Shown here: piece after piece, positions 25,780-36,474 of the stretch
How positions within the stretch are numbered: the first letter of the stretch is position 1
Layout: the number at the start of each line of letters is the position of its first letter
Source of the DNA: Solen grandis
Taxonomy: Eukaryota > Mollusca > Bivalvia > Adapedonta > Solenidae
Assembly: GCA_021229015.1 (NCBI GenBank)
Contig: CM037782.1
Span: forward strand, 44,421,224 to 44,485,223
Direction: 5' to 3'
Length of the DNA stretch: 64,000 nucleotides
Made by a program: the position numbers and the translations under genes
Notes under the pieces: model-generated
What the model was told of the DNA's origin: nothing
Database searches by the model: none
Seen by the model: the letters and a program-made list of their open reading frames with translations, nothing else

Positions 25780-27390
25780 ATGTGTCAACAGATGTTGCCA
25801 TCCCACATGACGTGTCAAACAGATGTCACCACCCCCCATGATGTGTCAACAGATGTCACCATCCCCATGATGTGTCAACAGATGTCACCATCCCCATGAT
25901 GTGTCAACAGACGTTGCCTCCAAAACATGACGTGTCAAAGATGTTGCCATCCCACATGACGTGTTAACAGATGTTGCCATCCAACATGGACGTGTCAACA
26001 GATGTTGCCATCCAACATGACGTGTCAACAGACGTTGCCATCCAACATGAGTGTCAACAGACTTTTGCCATCCAACATGACGTGTCAACAGACGTTGCCA
26101 TCCAACATGACGTGTCAACAGATGTCACCATCCCCCATGATGTGTCAACAGATGTCACCATCCCCACATGATGTGTCAACAGATGTCACAATCCCCCATG
26201 ATGTGTCAACAGATGTCACCATCCCCATGATGTGTAAAACAGATGTCACCATCCCCCATGATGTGTCAACAGACTTTTGCCATCCAACATGACGTGTTAA
26301 AGTGTTGCATCCCACATGACGGGGTTAAAAGATGTTGCCATCCAACATGACGTGTCAACAGACGTCGCCATCCCCCATGACGTGTCAACAGATGTTGCCA
26401 TCCAACATGACGTGTCAACAGGCGTTGCCATCCCCCATGACGTTCAACAGATGTTGCCATCCAAACATGACGTGTCAACAGACGTTGCCATCCAACTGAC
26501 GTGTCAACAGATGTCGCCATCCAACATGACGTTGTCAACAAATGTCGCCATCCCACATGACGTGTCAACAGATGTCGCCATCCCCATGACGTACTAACAG
26601 ATTTTCGCCATCCCCATGATGTGTCAACAAATGTCGCCATCCCACATGACTTTGTCAACAGAAGTCACTATCAAACAAGACGTGTCAACAGATGAAAACC
26701 ATCCCCAATGATGTGTCAACAGATGTCGCCATCCCCATGACGAGGTCAACAGACGTGCCACCCCCCATAAACGTGTCAACAGATGTCGCCATTCTGCATG
26801 ACATGTCACAGATGTTGCCATCCAACATGACGTGTCATAGATGTCGCCAGCCAACATGACATGTAACATATGTTGCTATCCAAAATGACATGTCAACAGA
26901 TGTCCCATCCCGCTTGATGAGTCAAAGACGTCCAAATCTCCCATGACGTGTCAACAGTTGTTGCCATTCTACATAACATGTCAACAGACGTCCCCATCCC
27001 CAATGACGTGTTAACAGATGTTGCCATCCCCACATGACGTGTTAACAGATGTTGCCATCCAACATGGACGGGTCAACAGATGTTGCCATCCCACTATGAT
27101 GTGTCAACAGATGTCGCCATCCCCCATGACGTGCTAACAGATGTCGCCATCTCACATGACGTTCAACAGATGTTGCCATCCCACATGACGTGTCAACAGA
27201 TTCACCATCCCCCAGGATGTGTTAACAGATGTCGCCAATCCAACAGGACATGTCAACATATGTTGCCATACAAATGACGTTTCAACATTATATCGCCATT
27301 CCACATGACATGTCAACAGATGTCGCCATCCCACATGGCGTGTCAACAGATGTGGCACCCAAACATGACGTGTCAACAGATGTCACCAAT
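25780..27390 (+). repeat. 30-bp minisatellite with 10-residue coding period
   Basis: About fifty copies of a 30-bp unit (catgacgtgtcaacagatgt followed by tgccatccca) fill 1.6 kb. It begins directly after a TTTCAATAG acceptor. In the frame set by the preceding exon, one unit reads HDVSTDVAIP. Variants replace GTTGCC by GTCACC or GTCGCC (Val-Ala to Val-Thr, or synonymous) and CCA by CCC. Many single-base indels break the frame into pieces up to about 95 codons. Open frames on the minus strand (HVGWQRLLTR) mirror the repeat. Confidence 0.85.
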
Positions 27391-27816
27391 GCTCAAGTTA
27401 ATTATCAATTACCCTGTTTGATATTCAAGAACTCATTGATAAATAAAGTGCTGGCAGTGGTTGAAAATACATTTGATTTTCCTTCCTTGAAGATGAGAAA
27501 GAAATAGAAATTCTAATTCAAATACAGATTTACCTTCAGAAAATGACTTAAGTAACACAATAAAGGTTTTTGTCTTAGACCATGTTTCTGATACAGAAAG
27601 TGAATGAGTGACATTATTGAAATGCAATTCCCTCAGTTGTCAGCTGATAAGATAAGAAATAAGTTGCCATGCCAGAGTACTAGTTATTTGGTCAATACTA
27701 ATTTAGAGCCATTATAGAAGGGATTTAAAACGCAAGAATGATGAACTTGGTGAATACCAGAAAAGTGTTAAACAAAGAAAGCTATCAAAGTTACACAAAG
27801 AGGTTTTTCAAGGATG
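27391..27816 (+). pseudogene. Coding-like linker of the recombinase-like gene
   Basis: It continues from the minisatellite exon as frame-shifted but protein-like text: VLAVVENTFDFPSL, then ENDLSNTIKVFVLDHVSDTE, then KRKNDELGEYQKSVKQRKLS near 27730-27800. The pieces lie in different frames separated by stops. The character is charged and hydrophilic. No domain is recognised. Confidence 0.35.
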
Positions 27817-28250
27817 TAAATGAATCAAATTGTGAGGAACAACAATGTGAAGACAGAGGTGAAGATGAAATGAATGTAAGAAACAGTCAGATACATGTGA
27901 AGAGGGTAATGATGATATTGATTTTAAATGAATCAAATTGTGAGGATAAACAATGTGAAGACAGAGGTGAAGATGAAATGAATAGTAAGAAACAGTCAGA
28001 TAATGTGAAGAGGAGAATGATGATATTGATGTAAATGAATCAAATTGTGAGGATCAACAATGTGAAGACAGAGGTGAAGATGAAATGAATAGTAAGAAAC
28101 AGTCAGATACATGTGAAGAGGAGAATGATGATATTGATGTAAATGAATCAAATTTTTGAGGATCAACAATGTGAAGACAGAGGTGAAGATGAAAATGAAT
28201 AGTAAGAAACAGTCAGATACATGTGAAGAGGGTTAATGATGATATTGATG
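27817..28250 (+). repeat. Four 108-bp coding repeats (acidic, Cys-containing)
   Basis: Four head-to-tail units of 36 codons each, starting near 27817, 27925, 28031 and 28138. Each reads VNESNCEDQQCEDRGEDEM, then NSKKQSDTCEEENDDID. Single-base indels move individual units out of frame. The unit is strongly acidic with three cysteines. It resembles a disordered acidic linker before the DNA-binding part of the protein. Confidence 0.7.
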
Positions 28251-29472
28251 ATCCATATGTGAGTGAAGATGAGATAATTAGGGACAGTAAAAGACCTGGT
28301 CTGTACATTCAGAAAAAGTTTTTGTCATCTGACACTACAAAATTTGGCAAAAAAAAAAAGAAAAGTACACGAGTTTACAACAGCTATCACTCATGCAGAT
28401 ATTGTAATATATTGGTTTCAAAATTATGGCGCAAATGAAAAGAAAGCATATGAACAAAACTGAAGTTAAGGCTGTATTTGAAACTAAAGATGATCAGTTA
28501 AGAAAGAAAAAAATAGCTCTAATGAGTGCTGAAATGGATAAAACATATACATGTGCATATCAAAAACAAGGGTTACGGTGAATCCTGTTGTACAGAAGGC
28601 CTGTCGAAAATTTGATTTTGACTCCTTTGGACCATGCCCAAGCTTGTCTGTTATGGGTGTCCAAAAGATTGTTGCCTAGGACACCAGAAAAAATGTGCAT
28701 GTCAAAAGTCAAAGAGAAACTGACATACGCTGACTTAATTACCAGATCAGACATGCTAGCAGACAGAGTTCTTGATTTGCATCTCACAGCATTGGTGAAG
28801 GAAGTTTTCCAGATTATGAACAATGATGATGTTGGATATCTAGCAAGAGAGGGACCCTTTGATAGTAAGGCTTGGAAACCTTTGGATGGAGAAGAAACAT
28901 AGGAAATAAGTTAAAAAGAAACAAATACAATAAACAGATTATGGTATTGTTGAAAGGGACTTCTTATCAATGTGAGAAAAGAAACCGATACCAACTACTG
29001 CTTATTGATTATCTAAAACCTTTGTTTTTTTGATGATGTTGCAAAGGCAACACTGATGACTGCAGGGCAGTGTACCAAAGATAATGAGTACCTGGAGTCT
29101 CCATCAAACGCCATTAAACTGGGCCCAAATGATATAAAAAGGCTTATAAACATTAAGATTGGTCTTGCAATTATGTTAAGAGATCACCAGGCTGAAGAAG
29201 ATGGAGAACGTTTTCTAGTACCATGAAAGTGTTCGGGGGCCACGTGTTACAAAACTTGCTAGTACAACACTTGTTTGAAAGACAGTTTAACAAACGACAA
29301 GTCCTACCAGAAAACGGATGACATTCAGAGGGCTGAATAATTACTTGAATGCAGAGCTCACAAAACTAGATGTAAATAAACCAGAGACCCACACAAAAAC
29401 TGCGAAACTGCTATGTGCAAAATTGTTGCAGTATAAACCGAAGAAGGCCAGGAGGGAAAAAGAGGCCATAAG
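28251..29472 (+). pseudogene. Zinc fingers, helical domain and box I of the recombinase-like gene
   Basis: After DDPYVSEDEIIRD comes a lysine run and a finger CRYC-x12-(K)-MKRKHM (C-x2-C ... H). A second finger-like piece (FGPCPS... / PEKMCMSK) is split across frames. Then follow ADLITRSDMLADRVLDLHLT, VFQIMNNDDVGYLAREG, LIVRLGNLWMEKKHR, GGHVLQNLLVQHLFERQFNK and YLNAELTKLDVNKPETHTKT. The block ends with the box-I-like TAKLLCAKLLQYKPKKARR and the donor AAG-GTATGT at 29472. Reading through requires repeated frame changes, roughly one per 100-150 bases. The order of blocks is that of a large uncharacterised family known to me from molluscs and cnidarians. Confidence 0.5.
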
Positions 29473-29554
29473 GTATGTTAATATTTTATTTGATTACTTA
29501 TTAATAATAAATAATTTTAAAGTCTAAGTTTCGTGCCATGTGCACGTTCACCGA

Positions 29555-29840
29555 CTTTACAGTATTTACCTTGGGGGCATGGGGCTATTTGTACAATGTA
29601 TCTATCTTCTATCTCCCTGGGAAGTCCTTCCTATCCGCTTGAGGAAGCCGACACATGGCGCCACGGAATTCTACCGCCCTTGCAGGTACCCATTAAACCA
29701 GGGTGGAGTTGAACAGTGTGAGGCAAATTTCTTGCTCAAGGAAATTAACAGGACCCAAAATGGGATTCGAACCCCGGGACCCTCGATCCCAAAGCACTGT
29801 CCTACCGCTGGACCACTGCTCCCCACTATTAGTGCCCAAA
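29555..29840 (-). repeat. tRNA-like SINE copy in intron
   Basis: On the minus strand, GGGGAGCAGTGGTCCAGCGG ... GGGGTTCGAATCCC (about 29825-29757) has tRNA A- and B-box form, followed by a body containing cccaccctggtttaatggg-type sequence. It sits between two exons of the recombinase-like gene. Its size and single-copy status in this window leave the family undefined. Confidence 0.5.
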
Positions 29841-29962
29841 GATTAGCTGTTACATTGTGTTTAATATAGTCTGTCAAATCATTTTCTCTGTTTCTGTAGC
29901 AGCTAAAAATCGATATTGTTGTTAGCAGCCAAAAGAACTAGAAATTGTTTCCATTTTTGCAG

Positions 29963-30087
29963 CCTTGTAGACTATGGATCAAGGATGACGGGTGCCAGTG
30001 AGAATGCGAGTTTTTGCTGGGGGATTTTGACAAAGTTTGAACGCAAACTTATGGAGACGCAAGAAGTTCTCACAAACTAGAGGAAAG
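29963..30087 (+). pseudogene. Recombinase-like gene exon between box I and the hairpin strand
   Basis: The acceptor is TTTTTGCAG and the donor GGAAAG-GTAAAT. The text reads LVDYGSRMTGASENASF, then LTKFERKLMETQEV, after which a one-base shift gives TRGK, joining phase-0 to GHRGVPVL in the next exon. A TAG lies in the unshifted frame. Confidence 0.5.
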
Positions 30088-30404
30088 GTAAATATTTCTT
30101 CTCCCCTTTTAGACCAAAATACTGAACTTTATCCTTTCATATATTCAAGCTTTTAGTTCTGTGAACAATGTTTCAGGTTATTTTTTACAATATCAGATGA
30201 GAATGCTTAATTTCTTCTTTGATTCTCATAAAACTTTACAAGTAACCAATTAGGTTGGGAAGTTTTGCATGACATTCTAGGTTTTGAATTTTTCATGTTA
30301 CATTTTCACACCATCCTATCTGTAAATAGTTTGATAAATAGTAATCTGATAATACTATCAATTGCCACAAAAAATTTACCACTGTTTTTCATCTAATCCC
30401 AAAC

Positions 30405-30720
30405 TCGCACCGGTGGCCTAGTGGTTAGAGTGTCCGCCTTGGGTATGGGAGGTCATTGGGTACCATCCCAGCTGTGACTACCAAATTTATTAAAATGGTA
30501 GTGTTATAGCTCCCTTGCTTGGCGCTCAGCATAAAGGGGAAGTTCCAGGACTGGTTGGCCCTGTGTCAGGATAATGTGACTGGGTGTGGTATCATGCCAC
30601 ATGTCTAAGGCGTGATACTGAAGTGTGGCAGCACTATATCTGTCACAATGAGGCATAGTCTCCAAATGACTGAAATACTGTTGGTGGGGCTTTAAAGCAA
30701 ACAAACAAACAAACAATATA
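30405..30720 (+). repeat. tRNA-derived SINE (family A), full length
   Basis: The head is CGGTGGCCTAGTGGTTAGAG ... TGGGTACCATCCC (A box good, B box decayed). The body has cccttgcttggcgctcagca, ggactggttggccctgtgtc and tgggtgtggtatcatgccac. The 3' motif AAATGACTGAAATACTGT is followed by (AAAC)n ending at about 30717. It is inserted in an intron of the recombinase-like gene. Confidence 0.8.
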
Positions 30721-31263
30721 ATCACAAAGCTTTAAAGGGGTGAGGGATTTTATCATAAATTGTTTTAAAAGAAGGGAATTAAGGCCCAAAGTGGCCTTAA
30801 AACACTTATGTGTGACATTTTTGTTGTACTTTAACTGTATTGGCAAGTGTATCGTTGTGGGGTGAACATGTACAATGCATATTAATGCTTTTTGGTTGTT
30901 TGCTTATGGGGAGCACCCCATAACAAACTAGATGGGTTCCCCATTTTAACCAATCATATTCAAGAGCTACATTTAGTGGTTGGTGTTAATAGTTATCTGT
31001 GTCTTGATTTTTTTTGTGCTGTTAACTCTTGTTCTTATTGCTGTGCAAATGATTATGGTTATCAGAAGATGGTCAAGATTGTTTTTTTCATGGAACAATG
31101 ATATGCAATAAATACATAATGATTCATGTAATACAAGGAAACAAAGAGGTATTTTTTACTTTTACATACATTTTAAAATAATAAATACATGTACATGTAT
31201 TAAAACTGGAACAGCAAAATTTTTGTCATAATTATTGTGCATGCCTTTTTTGTTTATTTCCAG

Positions 31264-31387
31264 GGTCACCGAGGCGTTCCAGTTTTAATTCCAGAACTTG
31301 CAAAAGCTGGACTTCAATTTATTGCCAACAGGCATGTCAGAGAATTGGTTGGGGTGGAAGATGATACCTACCTTTTTGCTATACCAG
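31264..31387 (+). pseudogene. Recombinase-like gene exon, beta-hairpin region
   Basis: 124 bases, uninterrupted. The acceptor is TTTATTTCCAG and the donor ACCAG-GTAAAT. It reads GHRGVPVLIPELAKAGLQF, then IANRHVRELVGVEDDTYLFA and IPG. This corresponds to the strand pair and following helix between box I and box II of tyrosine recombinases (K/R-rich hairpin, then VPL-like strand, then a YLF strand). It ends in phase 1. It is the cleanest exon of the locus. Confidence 0.6.
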
Positions 31388-31534
31388 GTAAATTAGCAGA
31401 TCATTGATTTTTTAAATCATTTAGATTTATTGAAAAGATAATTTTAGTCTTATTTTTAGCTTTGTTTTTAAATCTTTAGCAATTTTTATATCACTTTGAT
31501 GGTACACAAGAACCATAACTTGCTGTCTCTTTTT

Positions 31535-32790
31535 TAGCTCACCAGAGCACGAAGTGCTCAGGGTGAGCTATTGGGATCACCCTTCGTCCGTCGTCCGTCG
31601 TCAACAATTTGCTTTAAAAGACATCTCCTCTGAAACCGCTGGACAGAATTTGATAAAACTTGGCATGTATGATCCTTGGGTGGGCCTCTACAAAAATTGC
31701 TCAAATAAAGTTGATCCATGAAGAACTCTGGTTGCCATGGCAACAAATAGAAAAAATAATTGAAAACTTTGAAAATCATCTCCTGAAACCGCTGGACAGA
31801 ATTTGATAAAACTTGGCATGTATGATCCTTGGGTGGGCCTCTACAAAAATTGCTCAAATAAAGTTGATCCATGAAGAACTCTGGTTGCCATGGCAACAAA
31901 TAGAAAAAACTAATTGAAACTTTGAAAATTCATCTCCTCTGAAAAACCCCTGGACAGAATTTGATAAAACTTGGCATGTATGATCCTTGGGTGGGCCTCT
32001 ACAAAAATTGCTCAAAAAAAGTTGATCCATGAAGAACTCTGGTTGCCATGGCAACAAATAGAAAAAATAATTGAAAACTTTGAAAATCATCTCCTCTGAA
32101 ACCGCTGGACAGAATTTAATAAAACTTGGCATGTATGATCCTTGGGTGGGCCTCTACAAAAATTGCTCAAAAAAAAGTTGATCCATGAAGAACTCTGGTT
32201 GCCATGGCAACAAATAGAAAAAATAATTGAAAACTTTGAAAATCATCTCCTCTGAAACCGCTGGACAGAATTTATAAAACTTGGCATGTATGATCCTTGG
32301 ATGGGCCTCTACAAAAATTGCTCAAATAAAGTTGATCCATGAAGACTCTGGTTGCCATGGCAACAAATAGAAAAAATAATTGAAAACTTTGAAAATCATC
32401 TCCTCTGAAACCGCTGGACAGAATTTGATAAAACTTGGCATGTATGATCCTTGGATGGGCCTCTACAAAAATTGCTCAAATAAAGTTGATCCATGAAGGA
32501 CTCTGGTTGCCATGGCAGCAAATAGAAAAAATAATTGAAAACTTTGAAAATCATCTCCTCTGAAACCGCTTGGACAGAATTTGATAAAACTTGGCATGTA
32601 TGATCCTTAGGTGGGCCTCTACAAAAATTGCTCAATTACAGTTGATCCATGAAGAAACTCTGGTTGCCATGGCAACAAATAGAAAAAATAATTGAAAACT
32701 CTGGTTTGTCATTTGATTTCCTTATAGAAAAAATCATCTTGAATATGCTGATTTACACTGGTGAGCGTTATGGCCCTTGGGCCTCTTGTT
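31535..32790. repeat. Tandem-core element, seven ~153-bp units (type P3)
   Basis: It starts with the hairpin AGCTCACCAGAGCACGAAGTGCTC ... GGGTGAGCTA, then a (CCGTCGT) stretch. It continues with seven units, each containing 'ggacagaatttgataaaact', 'gcatgtatgatcctt' and 'tggttgccatggcaaca', at about 31643, 31795, 31955, 32107, 32263, 32415 and 32574. It lies in an intron of the recombinase-like gene. The 76-113-codon frames on the minus strand are by-products of the repeat. Confidence 0.75.
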
Positions 32791-32940
32791 TAGTTTTGGC
32801 CCCATTTTTTGAGTGCTTAATTTTTGTCTGGGCCTATCACAAAAAGTATGAGAGATATAAATTTAAAATTTCATATTAAGATAAATCTTATTGAGGGGAA
32901 GTGCCGTAATAAGATCATACAGGTCTCTTGATGTCCTTAT

Positions 32941-33330
32941 TAGCTCAACTGAGCACTTTCAAGAGTTATTGCGACCAGCCATTGCCTGTTGTCATGCGGG
33001 AATGATCCTTGGCAGGTCCCAAACCAAAGTTGTTCAAAATGGTTCCAGTTGATTGTAGGTCACATGGGCCAAAAATAAAAGGGTTTTAATAATGCCATTT
33101 TGAAAAAGTCAAATTCTTTGAAACCACAAGGCTCAGTGCCTTTACATTTGGTATGTAGCATCATCTAGTGGTCCCTTATCAAAATTGTTCAAATTATGCC
33201 CCTGGGATCGATCAAAATTGGTTCCGCCCTAAGGTCGACTTTTAATGGAAAAACCTTTAAAAATTATTTTTGTCTGAAACCACAAGGCCCAAGGCTTACA
33301 TATTTTTTGTAATTGTCTCTTATTTTTAAA
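32941..33330. repeat. Dispersed repeat piece
   Basis: It begins 'agctcaactgagcac' and contains 'tttggtatgtagcatcatctag' and 'aaattgttcaaattatgcccctggg'. All are shared with segments at 21.5 and 25.2 kb. It belongs to the same loose family as the 19.46-kb repeat. Confidence 0.5.
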
Positions 33331-33367
33331 TATTTTAGATTTTATTTTTTTCATGATCTTCAGGGAG

Positions 33368-33488
33368 GACAAAGTCAGTTTTTTCGAGTGTACGATTGCT
33401 TGGCTGACTGCTGTCAAAATGCAAACCTGCAGTACCCGGAAAGAATTCGGCAACAACACTCAGAAAATTTATGGCAACCATAACTCAG
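33368..33488 (+). pseudogene. Recombinase-like gene exon, start of box II
   Basis: It reads QSQFFRVYDCLADCCQNANL, QYPERIR, then after a one-base shift TTLRKFMATITQ, ending at ACTCAG-GTAATA in phase 0. LRK-x-MAT matches the 'LR(H/K)xxAT' of box II in tyrosine recombinases. Using the AG at 33366-33367 as acceptor keeps phase with the previous exon, whereas the stronger CAG at 33361-33363 does not. Confidence 0.5.
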
Positions 33489-33911
33489 GTAATAGCATCA
33501 TTTTAAATAAAGTGTCTTAAATAAAATGTCTGTATCAATATTTTTATTACTTTTTATACATGTAGTGTGTATTACTGTGTAGTTCTTGGAAGCTCTGTAT
33601 GAAAAAATTAACAGCACTGAATATTTTCAACCAAATATTTTTACCAGACATTATTGAATTGTTGTGTTAAACATATTAAAAATATGAATAATGTTTGGCA
33701 CATTTTAGACAAGTGTGGAGCTTGATGTTATTCACATTGTTGAATTGGGGTCTTTATATTGTGGTCATTAATCATGTTCTGTAAAGCTTTAGTTTAAAAA
33801 TAATGATGTCTGTACGTTATGATCAAGTTCTGAACATGGATAAACATAACTACCATGAACAATAGAATTTAATGAAATAGTAAAATGTTATTGCGTCAGG
33901 TTTAGCAGCTA

Positions 33912-34097
33912 GCCCCTTATCACTGTGGGTTCGTAACGGGGAAAGGGGTTTAATTCGGACTTTTCATATGAGGAAGCCTTCCAGCTGGCTTGTGGTCGGT
34001 GGTTCCCCCCGTGTTTTCTCTGTACAATTGGGGTCTTCCTTCACCTGTAATTAGCTGGACATCTGAAATATTTTGCGAGGTGATGGTAAACACATCA
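33912..34097 (+). repeat. SINE (family B) in intron
   Basis: It has the degraded head 'cccttatcactgtgggttcgtaacgg', then the family body 'ccttccagctggcttgtggtcggtggttc', 'ggggtcttccttcacctg', 'taattagctggacat' and a shortened tail (ctgaaatattttgcgaggtgatggtaaac). It is in the same orientation as the host gene. Confidence 0.65.
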
Positions 34098-34250
34098 CAT
34101 TCACATTCACTTTTGACAGTTAAGACAAAGACTAATAAGTGTTGCTTATTGTTTACATTTCTGAAGACCAGTAGCTCTAGTAGCACTAAAATAACTTTTT
34201 TTATGTAAAACACTTTGTCCTTTTTGAGGAAGACAGATATTTTGCTGCAG

Positions 34251-34447
34251 GTCTTGGACCTCAAACCTCACCAACTTGAGTGGGTGATGAGGCACTTTGG
34301 GCCACTCCCTGGATATCCACAAAATCTATTATCGTAATACAAGTGATGTAATAGAACGCACACAGATTGCAAAGATTCTCCTTCTCCAAGACTCTGGAAG
34401 GATCGAAGAGTTCTTCAACCAGTCACTTGAAGACATTCAGTTATCAG
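34251..34447 (+). pseudogene. Recombinase-like gene exon, GHS...Y region
   Basis: The acceptor is TTTTGCTGCAG and the donor TATCAG-GTACAA. The first frame reads VLDLKPHQLEWVMRHFG. One extra base at about 34298-34302 then shifts to HSLDIHKIYYRNTSDVIERT and QIAKILLLQDSGRIEEFFNQ. GHS and the tandem tyrosines match box II of the tyrosine recombinase fold, where the second-half tyrosine is the nucleophile. The join to the previous exon is phase 0 (Gln-Val), and it ends in phase 1. Confidence 0.55.
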
Positions 34448-35175
34448 GTACAACATTCATATTAACAAAGCTATGTTTATGAAAAAGAACATTTCATTAG
34501 GTCTAAAGGTGCTTTTGTTTACATATGTTTAATTACAATCACATTAAATAGCATTCAAGTTAACAATACTCTTTTATTTTACACTTCTTCCTTGTTTAAT
34601 TTGGCAGCTTTGGGTGATAAATAAGTGTATCATGTTCATTACATTTACTTACTCAAATGTTTTCCAAAGGTTCAAATAACGGCCTGGATGTCTGGGTCGT
34701 AATATTTTATAACAATTAATTTTATTTAAATAATGATGATTATTATACTTTTCCAAATAATCAAAGTAGAATAGAATAATCATATTTATAAAAAGACAAT
34801 GGAAGTACAAATAACTTATTCTGCATACTGTTTTGGGCTACCTGGCTGGTCACTGTACTGACATTGAGATCTCAGTGAGATTGTCCATTCTTACATGTTA
34901 TGAAATATATGTATAAATTTTGTGAAAAAAAAATGATATTGATGCCATAATGTTCAACTCAAACAAATAAATTCCTCTTGAGGCAATCATTTTTCACAGA
35001 AAATTTAATTTTTGAAATAAAGCGTTTGAATCAATGAAAAGAACAAAGTTGGTATAAGCCAATATTTCTAATATTAAAGATCCAGATTTGCTTTTTTTTT
35101 CTTTATGAAAATCAAATGCTAAAAATTGGAATGGTTACTTAGAAACTACATGTTCAAACATTATTTCTCATTTAG
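34448..35175 (+). other. Intron of the recombinase-like gene
   Basis: AT-rich with no recognised repeat. Bounded by GTACAA and a TTTCTCATTTAG acceptor. Confidence 0.5.
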
Positions 35176-35522
35176 ACTTGGCCGAGGAAAGATGCAAAGA
35201 TGATATTCAGCTGTCTGAAGTTTTGGACAATGGACTAGCTATGGACGAGGGACCGGCTATGGACGAGGGACCGGATATGGAATATGAAGAAAATGCTTCG
35301 AAGAATAAAACAAATTCAGCCTCAACACGGGTGCAGTGGAGTGAAGAGGAAGAAAAAGAAATAAAAGACATTTTCAGAAAATGTTTCAATGAGAAGAAAA
35401 GGCCAACTGCAGCACAAGTAAAAAAAGCACTTGCAATTAGCAAGAGAAAAGATGGGATAATACATAAGAGAAAAAAAGATGTTCTTAAAAAGAAAGTGGT
35501 CAGGATGATAGAAAGCAGTTGA
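35176..35522 (+). pseudogene. Last exon of the recombinase-like gene
   Basis: The frame is intact from the acceptor to a TGA stop. The carried G plus AC gives Asp, continuing SLEDIQLS into DLAEERCKDD. An acidic segment holds a tandem MDEGPAMDEGP repeat. Then follows a Trp-started helix (WSEEEEKEIKDIFRKCF) and a lysine-rich tail (KRKDGIIHKRKKDVLKKK) that looks like a nuclear targeting or DNA-binding tail. A Myb/SANT-like C-terminus is usual for the family as I recall it. Confidence 0.55.
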
Positions 35523-36188
35523 AAACTAATTATTCAGGTCAGGATGACATTTAGGTTGTTCAAAAATGTTTAGTGAAATATGTGGAATTTTCTAAGATTT
35601 TTGACCCAAATGATGTCATGAAGACAAATGATGTTAAAAATTGCCAGTCAAAATTAAGTGTGTTTTATTTGAAGTCTTGGCTTGCTGGTAAAGGTAAACG
35701 GAAAGATATATTGTTCCCAAGGACCCATTGTCTTAAGTGATTGTATTGAAACTATAATGTGTTTTCAGCATGAGATCTACATTGCAAGACATTATTTTAA
35801 TGTATGTGGATCCACACATACTACGATTATGTCCTCTTGAACTTTGGCATATTTTTTACTATTATCTCACACAATGTCACAAAATTGTGGAGAAACTACA
35901 TTCACATTCATGTTTTAAGTGACTGGATTGAAACTTGTAATATATTTGTATTTATGACTAAGTTTTCTTACATGCTGATTCAAACATACACCAGTTATTT
36001 GCCCTCACTTCAATTCGTATTTTGATTTTTTTTTTGGTGGCAAAGCAGTGCTGGGGTGTTAGACTGTTAGTCACATCTGTTTGTTAAACCGTGCCAATAT
36101 AAACTGCTGGTTGTCATCTGTTAAAAATGTTTCACGTCATTTATAATTAAACCAAAGACATTTAAAAAATTTAAAATCTACCATTTTG
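35523..36188. other. 3' flank, non-coding
   Basis: No coding sequence is supported. No AATAAA signal close to the stop was identified with confidence. Confidence 0.4.
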
Positions 36189-36415
36189 ATAACCCTTTCT
36201 CGCATAAAGGACACCTGGAAAAGGCCTATGCGAACAGCATAAAACCAGATCATTACTCGCAGGCTGATTAGGTTTTATGCTGTTCGATGCTCCTTAGTGG
36301 TCTAGAAATCAGGTTTTTACCATTAATTTGGTAATGTTTATCTGTGGCTTTCTGCAGATCAGGTTTTATACCTATTGAGGGTGTCAAAATGAGTTTCTAT
36401 GAGGGAAAGGGTTAA
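36189..36415. mobile_element. piggyBac-like MITE, partly decayed
   Basis: The right end is intact (AGGGAAAGGG-TTAA), while the left reads ATAA-CCCTTTCTC. The central palindrome is shortened (cattactcgcaggctgatt). Same family as the copies at 8.46, 17.13, 22.64 and 47.12 kb. Confidence 0.75.
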
Positions 36416-36474
36416 AGCAATTTTTTTACAAAAGAATGAGATGTAATATGTCATATTTTTTTTAAGAAAGAAAA

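Larger units (their letters stand above)
25088..35522 (+). pseudogene. Zinc-finger / tyrosine-recombinase-like multi-exon gene, frame-broken
   Basis: Exons in order: a short exon (25088-25163), the minisatellite exon (25780 on), 108-bp acidic repeats (27817-28250), two zinc-finger-like segments and an alpha-helical core (28250-29472), then exons at 29963-30087, 31264-31387, 33368-33488, 34251-34447 and 35176-35522. The core parallels tyrosine recombinases: a box-I-like arginine region (AKLLQYKPKKARREKEAIR), a beta-hairpin strand (GHRGVPVLIPELAKAGLQF), and a box-II-like TTLRKFMATITQ then VMRHFG and HSLDIHKIYYR, i.e. R...GHS...Y. The last exon is acidic then basic with a WSEEEEKEIKDIF Myb/SANT-like start. 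Splice sites are mostly canonical, yet at least six one-base shifts or stops occur. Retained introns rule out a processed copy. It is a decayed gene or an error-rich assembly of a live one. Confidence 0.6.

Noticed and set aside
25780..27390. CRISPR-like array
   Set aside because: Regular short repeats caught the eye, but there are no spacers. It is a contiguous 30-bp minisatellite in a eukaryotic gene region.
31558..32635. Repeated MLPWQPEFFMDQLYLSN protein frames on the minus strand
   Set aside because: They are translations of the ~153-bp tandem core, present in every unit and broken by its indels.
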